Source: Pseudochelatococcus lubricantis (GTDB lineage: Bacteria; Pseudomonadota; Alphaproteobacteria; Rhizobiales; Beijerinckiaceae). From it: a stretch of DNA of 64,000 nt. Location of the stretch: positions 248,001-312,000 of the forward strand of contig NZ_JAASQI010000005.1 of NCBI RefSeq assembly GCF_011762225.1, in the 5' to 3' direction. The first letter of the stretch is position 1. Each line of letters starts with the position of its first letter. Below, piece by piece: positions 59,681 through 64,000 of the stretch. Under the pieces are notes generated by a model that saw only the letters and a program-made list of their open reading frames with translations, was not told the origin of the DNA and searched no databases. The position numbers and the translations under genes were made by a program.

Positions 59681-60916
59681 TCACACGGCCGCGCGCACGG
59701 CGAACTTTGTCCGGACGCCGGCGAAGACGGTCATCGACGCCAGGCAGAGCACGACGCCGCTCAGCATGAAGACGGTACCGACGCCCGTCGCGTCGACGAT
59801 CAGCCCGCCGACCGCCGCACCCGTGGTGATCGCCAGATTGATCGCGGCGACGAGAAGGCCGCCCGCCGTTTCCGCCTCGTCGGGCACCGCGCGGGCGATC
59901 CAGGCGGACCATCCGACGGGAATCGTGCCGAAGGCCAGGCCCCACAGCGCGATGATCGCCGCGTCCGTCTCGACATGGCCGCCGTACCCGACGAGCATGA
60001 ACGCCAGCGCTCCGATGACGAGCGGCGTCGCGGCAAGCGTCAGGCGCATGGAGTGCTGCAGCAGCCACCCGCCGAGATAATTGCCGAGGAAGCTCGCGAT
60101 GCCGAATGCGAACAGCATGATCGAGATGCCGGTCACGTCGGTATTGGTGACCGATTCGAGGAACGGCCTGACATAGGTGAACATCGCCATATGGCCGCCG
60201 AACACGAGCAGCGCGGCGACCAGCGCGATGGCGATGTGGCGGCGGGACAGCAGCTCGCCCAACGTTCCGAATCGCGAGAGGCTGCGCGAAGGCATCGCCG
60301 GCAGACTCGCGAACTGGACGATCACGGTGACGAGGCCGAGAACCGCCGCCACGAGGAACACGGACCGCCATCCCCACAGATCGCCGAAATAGCTGCCCAG
60401 CGGCGCGGCGAATATTGTGGCCGCGGAGACGCCGGACACGACCATCGCGAGCGCACGCGGCACATGGTGTTCCGGCACCAGCCGCATGACCGTGGCTGTC
60501 GACAGCGCCCAGAAACCGCCTAGCGCCACGCCGAGCAGGACGCGCCCTGCAAGCAGCAATGGCAGGTTGGGAGACAGCGCGACGACAAGGTTCGAAATAA
60601 TCAGCAGGATCGAAAATCCCATGAGCACGATGCGCCGGTCCAGCCGGCGCGTCAGCACCGCGATCAGCAGGCTGCTGAGGACGGCGGTGACCGCCGTCGC
60701 CGTCACGGCCTGCCCGGCCATTCCCTCGGTGATCCCGAGGTCCCTCGCCATCGGCGTCAGCACGCTCGCCGGGAGGAACTCGGCCCCCACGAGGCCGAAT
60801 ACGCCAAGGCCCATCGAGACCACAGCCGCCCAGGCGGGTTCGGACTGAAGCTCCGGCTCGGACTCGTACTCGGGCTCGGGTGTGCGACTGTCGTTCATTG
60901 CTGTAGCGTTGCCCAC
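59681..60916 (-). CDS. MFS exporter (NepI/AraJ-like)
   Basis: A 411-residue, twelve-span major facilitator. Its first loop and motif A region (LTRRLDRRIVLMGFSILLII), motif C-like GFWALSTATVMRLVP and the general layout match the DHA1 group with AraJ, NepI and SotB, which export sugars, nucleosides or drugs. The soluble N-terminus is an acidic Glu-Pro repeat (EPEYESEPELQSEP). The start is taken as GTG 60916 since AAGGGAG precedes it; ATG 60898 (MNDSRTPEPE) is an alternative with no ribosome site. It is divergent from an AraC-type regulator. Confidence 0.9.
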   Translation of the reverse strand: MGNATAMNDSRTPEPEYESEPELQSEPAWAAVVSMGLGVFGLVGAEFLPASVLTPMARDLGITEGMAGQAVTATAVTAVLSSLLIAVLTRRLDRRIVLMGFSILLIISNLVVALSPNLPLLLAGRVLLGVALGGFWALSTATVMRLVPEHHVPRALAMVVSGVSAATIFAAPLGSYFGDLWGWRSVFLVAAVLGLVTVIVQFASLPAMPSRSLSRFGTLGELLSRRHIAIALVAALLVFGGHMAMFTYVRPFLESVTNTDVTGISIMLFAFGIASFLGNYLGGWLLQHSMRLTLAATPLVIGALAFMLVGYGGHVETDAAIIALWGLAFGTIPVGWSAWIARAVPDEAETAGGLLVAAINLAITTGAAVGGLIVDATGVGTVFMLSGVVLCLASMTVFAGVRTKFAVRAAV

Positions 60917-60959
60917 ATTCGGGCTCCCTTGCTTGAGGAGTGAATGGGGAGCATGTGGG
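60912..60959. promoter_or_regulatory. Compound dyad between the MFS and AraC genes
   Basis: CCCACAT-N4-GCTCCC at 60912-60928 is mirrored by GGGAGCATGTGGG at 60947-60959, a 13-base dyad with a 4-base bulge around an 18-base centre. It overlaps the MFS ribosome-binding region, so it may act as an operator or as RNA structure. Confidence 0.4.
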
Positions 60960-61040
60960 TGGCGCTTCCGGACGATCTATGCCATTTTCGCCGAACTATG
61001 TAACCGATACTCCGGAAGTCGCGAGGAGGAGCCCCACCCC

Positions 61041-62006
61041 ATGGATCTTGTGAGCGAGCTGCTGTCGGGCATGCGCCTTCGCGGCGCGAGCTACAGCAAG
61101 CTGCGGCTGGCGCCGCCCTTCGGCATCGGCTTCGCACCCACGGACGACGCGCATTTCCACTTCGTCGCGACCGGTACGCTCCGCTTGCGCCCGGCGGACG
61201 GCGAGATGACCGGTCTGAGCTGCGGCGACGCCGTGCTGCTGCCGCGCGGCGATGCACACGCCCTCGTTTCGGCGCCGGGCGCGAGGGTTCGCCCCTTCGA
61301 CAGCTACGAGACCGTTCCCCTCTGCAGCAACATCTGCATGATCGACGATCTCGCGCAAAAGGCGTGCGAGAACGGCGAGACGCTGATCTTCTCCGGCCGG
61401 ATGCAGTTTGAGCTGGATACGCTGCATCCGCTGGTCAGCCTGATGCCGCAGGTTCTGTCGGTGCGTGCGCTGACGGGCCGCCAGCCGGAACTCCACCCCC
61501 TGCTCGCGGCGATGGAGCGGGAGATGGCGGCCGAGCGCGCCGGCGCTGCGGGCATTCTGGCGCGGCTCGCGGATGTGGTGGCGGCGAGCATCGTCCGCGG
61601 CTGGGTCGAGGGCGGTTGCGGCGATGCCACGGGCTGGGTCGAGGCGCTGCGCGATCCGCGCCTCGGCCGCGTGATCGCGGCGCTGCACCGCAAGCCCGGC
61701 CATGACTGGACGATCGAGGAAATGGCTGCGGAGATGGGCAGTTCGCGCTCGGTGTTCGCGGAGCGGTTCGTCGCCGTCACCGGGACCACGCCGTCCCGCT
61801 ACCTGCTCGCGCTGCGGATGCGCCTCGCCGCCCGGTGGATCGGTAATGACGGCCTGTCGATCGATGGCGCCGCGCGGCGTCTCGGCTACGGCTCGCGCGC
61901 CGCATTCAGCCGTGCCTACAAACGGGCGACCGGCACCTCGCCCGGGCAGTTGCGGCGCGCCGGCGACCCGGCGCTCGAAGAGGAACGATCCGCCGTCCCG
62001 TCCTGA
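61041..62006 (+). CDS. AraC-family regulator with N-terminal cupin
   Basis: A 321-residue regulator: a cupin_6-type ligand domain (about 10-200, LRLAPPFGIGFAPTDDAHFHFVATG, DAVLLPRGDAHAL) and a C-terminal AraC HTH pair (about 220-310: MAAEMGSSRSVFAERFVAVTG, ARRLGYGSRAAFSRAYKRATG). Regulators of this type are commonly divergent from an MFS or short-chain dehydrogenase gene they control; here the MFS gene lies 124 bases away on the other strand. The ATG is 61041. Confidence 0.92.
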   Translation: MDLVSELLSGMRLRGASYSKLRLAPPFGIGFAPTDDAHFHFVATGTLRLRPADGEMTGLSCGDAVLLPRGDAHALVSAPGARVRPFDSYETVPLCSNICMIDDLAQKACENGETLIFSGRMQFELDTLHPLVSLMPQVLSVRALTGRQPELHPLLAAMEREMAAERAGAAGILARLADVVAASIVRGWVEGGCGDATGWVEALRDPRLGRVIAALHRKPGHDWTIEEMAAEMGSSRSVFAERFVAVTGTTPSRYLLALRMRLAARWIGNDGLSIDGAARRLGYGSRAAFSRAYKRATGTSPGQLRRAGDPALEEERSAVPS

Positions 62007-62045
62007 GGCCGCCATGCCGGCGCATCGCCGCCGGGCGGGAACGCC

Positions 62046-62924
62046 TCATGCCGCTTCCTGCCGCGCGATCTCAAGCCACGCCCGCGAGCTGTGGGAGAGA
62101 TAGGCGCCGTGCCGCCAGATCAGGGCCATGTGCCAGTCCGTCAGCGGGTCCTGCAGCGGCACCGCCTTGACCTGCGCATGGGGGCGCTGGCCGGCGATCA
62201 TGCGCGGCAGGAAGGCGATGCCGAGACCGGCAGCGACGAGGCCGACGATGAAGTCTATCTGGCTGCTGCGCGCCGCGATGGTGGGCGCGATGTCGTTGCG
62301 CTTGAAGAAGTCCATGATGATGCGGTTCAGGCCGAAACCGCTTTCGAACAGGATGAACGACTGCCGACGCAGGATGTCGACATCGATCGCAGGCGACTGC
62401 GCGAGTTCGTGGTTCGCGGGGACAAGGGCCATCAGCGGCTCGATCCGCACGCTCTGCCATTCGAAATCGTCGGAAACAGGCAACAGGGATGCCGCCAGAT
62501 CGATCTCGCCCGAGAGCAGGATTTCCTCAAGCCTGTCGCTGCCTTGCTCGACAAGCCTGATGTCGATCCCCGGATAGAGCTGGCGATAGCGGGCGAAAAG
62601 CGGCGCGAACAGGATGCTGCTGCCGATGCGCGGCAGGCCGAGCCGCAGGGTGCCGCTGTTCAGCCCGCGCAGTTCGCCGATCTCGGCGAACATGTCGTCC
62701 CGCTCCGCCAGAATGCGCTGGGCGCGGCGATAGACGATCTCGCCCGTCTCCGTCAGCACGCTGCGATGGCCGACGCGGTCGAAGAGCGGCGCGCCGACTT
62801 CGTCCTCCAGCCGCCGCACGGCCTTGCTGACCGTCGACTGCGTGGAAAAGACCGTCTTTGCCGCCCGGGAAAAGCCACCTTGCCGGACGACCTCGACGAA
62901 TGCATGCAGGACACGCAGTTCCAT
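62046..62924 (-). CDS. CidR-like LysR-family regulator
   Basis: A 292-residue LysR protein (HTH about 1-60: MELRVLHAFVEVVRQGGFSR, STVSKAVRRLEDEVGAPLFD). It has the conserved effector domain (RLGLPRIGSSILFAPLFARY). The gene is divergent from cidA-cidB homologues, the arrangement of CidR, which activates cidABC on acetate or overflow metabolism. Two ATTC-N7-GAAT sites lie between them. The link to acetate recalls the ActP operon elsewhere in the window, but that connection is speculative. Confidence 0.92.
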   Translation of the reverse strand: MELRVLHAFVEVVRQGGFSRAAKTVFSTQSTVSKAVRRLEDEVGAPLFDRVGHRSVLTETGEIVYRRAQRILAERDDMFAEIGELRGLNSGTLRLGLPRIGSSILFAPLFARYRQLYPGIDIRLVEQGSDRLEEILLSGEIDLAASLLPVSDDFEWQSVRIEPLMALVPANHELAQSPAIDVDILRRQSFILFESGFGLNRIIMDFFKRNDIAPTIAARSSQIDFIVGLVAAGLGIAFLPRMIAGQRPHAQVKAVPLQDPLTDWHMALIWRHGAYLSHSSRAWLEIARQEAA

Positions 62925-62945
62925 GGTGCGCTTTCAGCTCTCTTC

Positions 62946-62991
62946 ATTCCGGATTGGAATTTCCAGAAGTCCTTTAATTCATTTGAAGAAT
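62946..62991. promoter_or_regulatory. Paired LysR-type sites ATTC-N7-GAAT
   Basis: Two 15-base dyads with identical arms, ATTC-CGGATTG-GAAT at 62946-62960 and ATTC-ATTTGAA-GAAT at 62977-62991, each a T-N11-A LysR motif. Their centres are 31 bases apart, three helical turns, which fits a LysR tetramer on the cidR/cidA divergent promoter. Confidence 0.65.
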
Positions 62992-63064
62992 GATTTGCCG
63001 TCACCTACCTTCTGTCAAGCAGCCGTTTCATTCCGTTTCGCATTTCCCCGGTCGAGTGTCCATT

Positions 63065-63502
63065 ATGTCCGCCTTCAACGCCGCCGCCAGCAACGCCATG
63101 TCCTTCGTGCGCCGCGGCCTGCCTGAAAACAGGTGGGCGCAGGCGGCCGTTCTCGTTGCCTTCTGGCTGGCGGGGGAAGGCGCCGTCCGCCTGCTGCCGA
63201 TACCGCTGCCGGGCAGTCTTCTCGGTCTCACGGCGCTGCTCGTGCTGCTGTCGACCGGCTGGCTGCGGCTGTCGCGCGTGCAGCGCGGGGCGGAGTGCTT
63301 CCTGTCGGACATGCTTCTGTTCTTCGTGCCGGCCGTGCTCGCCATCATGGATCACCGCGAGTTCCTGAGCCTGCTCGGCGTGAAGGTGCTTGTCGTCATC
63401 CTCGCCAGCACCGTGACCGTGATGATCGTGACCGCGCTGACCGTGGACCTGTCCTACCGCTGGATTTCCCGCCATGAACATCGCGACGCAGTTGTGGAGT
63501 GA
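63065..63502 (+). CDS. cidA: CidA/LrgA family holin-like protein
   Basis: A 145-residue membrane protein with four spans: AVLVAFWLAGEGAVRLLPIPLP, GSLLGLTALLVLLSTGWLRL, DMLLFFVPAVLAIMDHREFL and LVVILASTVTVMIVTAL. The GSLLG and FFVPA motifs are diagnostic. CidA/LrgA were described as holin-like modulators of murein hydrolase; some partners export pyruvate. It overlaps cidB by 29 bases. Confidence 0.9.
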   Translation: MSAFNAAASNAMSFVRRGLPENRWAQAAVLVAFWLAGEGAVRLLPIPLPGSLLGLTALLVLLSTGWLRLSRVQRGAECFLSDMLLFFVPAVLAIMDHREFLSLLGVKVLVVILASTVTVMIVTALTVDLSYRWISRHEHRDAVVE

Positions 63503-64000
63503 TCCCCTCGCCCGGGCGGCGTTCTGGTCTGTGACGACCATCGTCTTCTACCTGTTCACGAAAGCACTCTATCGCCGCTGGCCACGCTGGTGGCTGCTGC
63601 CGATGGGCTCCACGCCGGCGCTGCTCGTCGTCGCCATGCTTCTGCTCGACGCCAGCTATGCCGACTACATTCGCGGCACGCACTGGCTCATGGCTCTGCT
63701 CGGCCCGACGGTCGTCGCTTTCGCGGTGCCGATCTACCAGCGTCGGGCGCTGATCAGGCGTCACTGGCCCGTGCTGGCGCTCGGCATGGTCGTGGGCAGC
63801 ATGACGGCGCTGGCGTCGTCGTGGGCCATCGCCACGGTGTTGGGGCTTGACGGCACCCTGCGGCTCAGCCTGCTGCCGCGCTCCATCAGCACGCCATTCG
63901 CCATGACGGTGTCGAGCGAGATCGGCGGCATCCCGGACCTGACGGCGGTGTTCGTCGTCGCGACCGGCGTGGCGGGGGCAGCCATCGGCGGCGTCCTGCT
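63474..64000 (+). CDS. cidB: CidB/LrgB family membrane protein (partial, runs off the window)
   Basis: The first 175 codons of an LrgB-like protein, open to the window edge. TPALLVVAMLLLDASYADYI, LLGPTVVAFAVPIYQRRALI and ISTPFAMTVSSEIGGIPDL are the conserved LrgB segments. It starts inside cidA (ATG 63474), as is common for this pair. With CidA it is a holin/antiholin-like or carboxylate-export pair; the remaining 50-60 residues lie beyond the window. Confidence 0.92.
   Translation, partial: MNIATQLWSDPLARAAFWSVTTIVFYLFTKALYRRWPRWWLLPMGSTPALLVVAMLLLDASYADYIRGTHWLMALLGPTVVAFAVPIYQRRALIRRHWPVLALGMVVGSMTALASSWAIATVLGLDGTLRLSLLPRSISTPFAMTVSSEIGGIPDLTAVFVVATGVAGAAIGGVL

Overview
This is a high-GC, densely coded stretch of bacterial chromosome. 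The best guess is an alphaproteobacterium of the order Hyphomicrobiales (Rhizobiales). The grounds are a NadQ-type Nudix regulator beside nadA/nadB, a BioR-type GntR regulator with TTATCTATAA boxes in front of bioY-bioB, the long alphaproteobacterial forms of PstC and PstA, and interspersed palindromic elements of a kind familiar from that order. No rRNA, tRNA, CRISPR array, integrase or insertion sequence was seen. The genus cannot be named from this window.

Layout. (1) 45-6391: a divergent catabolic locus with an RpiR regulator, a C45-family N-terminal-nucleophile hydrolase and a polar amino-acid ABC transporter on the minus strand, facing a class III aminotransferase and a beta-keto acid cleavage enzyme on the plus strand. 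(2) 6663-8618: a large DUF4214-repeat protein with its own terminator. (3) 8721-13650: a DUF763 protein and an endonuclease Q-like/UvrD helicase fusion ending in a sliding-clamp-binding peptide, separated by the scar of a deleted LysR/EamA gene pair. (4) 13764-19845: an NTF2-like secreted protein, then NAD synthesis (nadC and an aldo/keto reductase on minus; nadQ, nadA, nadB on plus) with two operator-like dyads before nadA. (5) 19872-28774: a seven-gene minus-strand operon for acetate uptake and sensing: yjcH, actP, a CBS/DUF294 protein, a small membrane protein, a transporter-linked histidine kinase, a receiver protein and a pseudokinase-DEDDh exonuclease fusion.

(6) 29030-34076: a TSUP exporter with divergent LysR, then EamA, GST and alpha/beta hydrolase genes opposite their likely TetR regulator. 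(7) 34080-36461: bioR, bioY, bioB with four BioR boxes, one of which contains the stop codon of the preceding tetR. (8) 36431-41777: YggS, a class I glutamine amidotransferase with divergent MocR regulator, a cupin, a GlxA-like AraC regulator and a cysteine hydrolase. (9) 41807-46924: the phosphate operon pstSCAB behind a Pho-box-like array and a perfect FNR/FixK-type site. (10) 46942-51077: a small secreted protein and a nucleoside-type ABC transporter that lacks its binding protein. (11) 51082-54183: msrB, a DipZ-like membrane thioredoxin and msrA, an envelope methionine sulfoxide repair set.

(12) 54288-59614: an AapJ-like binding protein, an L,D-transpeptidase, a lipoprotein, a large MscS channel and a VOC protein. 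(13) 59681-64000: an MFS exporter with divergent AraC regulator, and a CidR-like LysR regulator divergent from cidA-cidB; cidB runs off the window.

The points most worth following are the EndoQ-UvrD-clamp fusion with its DUF763 neighbour, the methionine sulfoxide repair set in which both reductases lack a resolving cysteine and the membrane partner carries a Met-Met repeat, the membrane pseudokinase fused to a DnaQ-type exonuclease, and the possible N-acyl beta-amino acid pathway at the left end.
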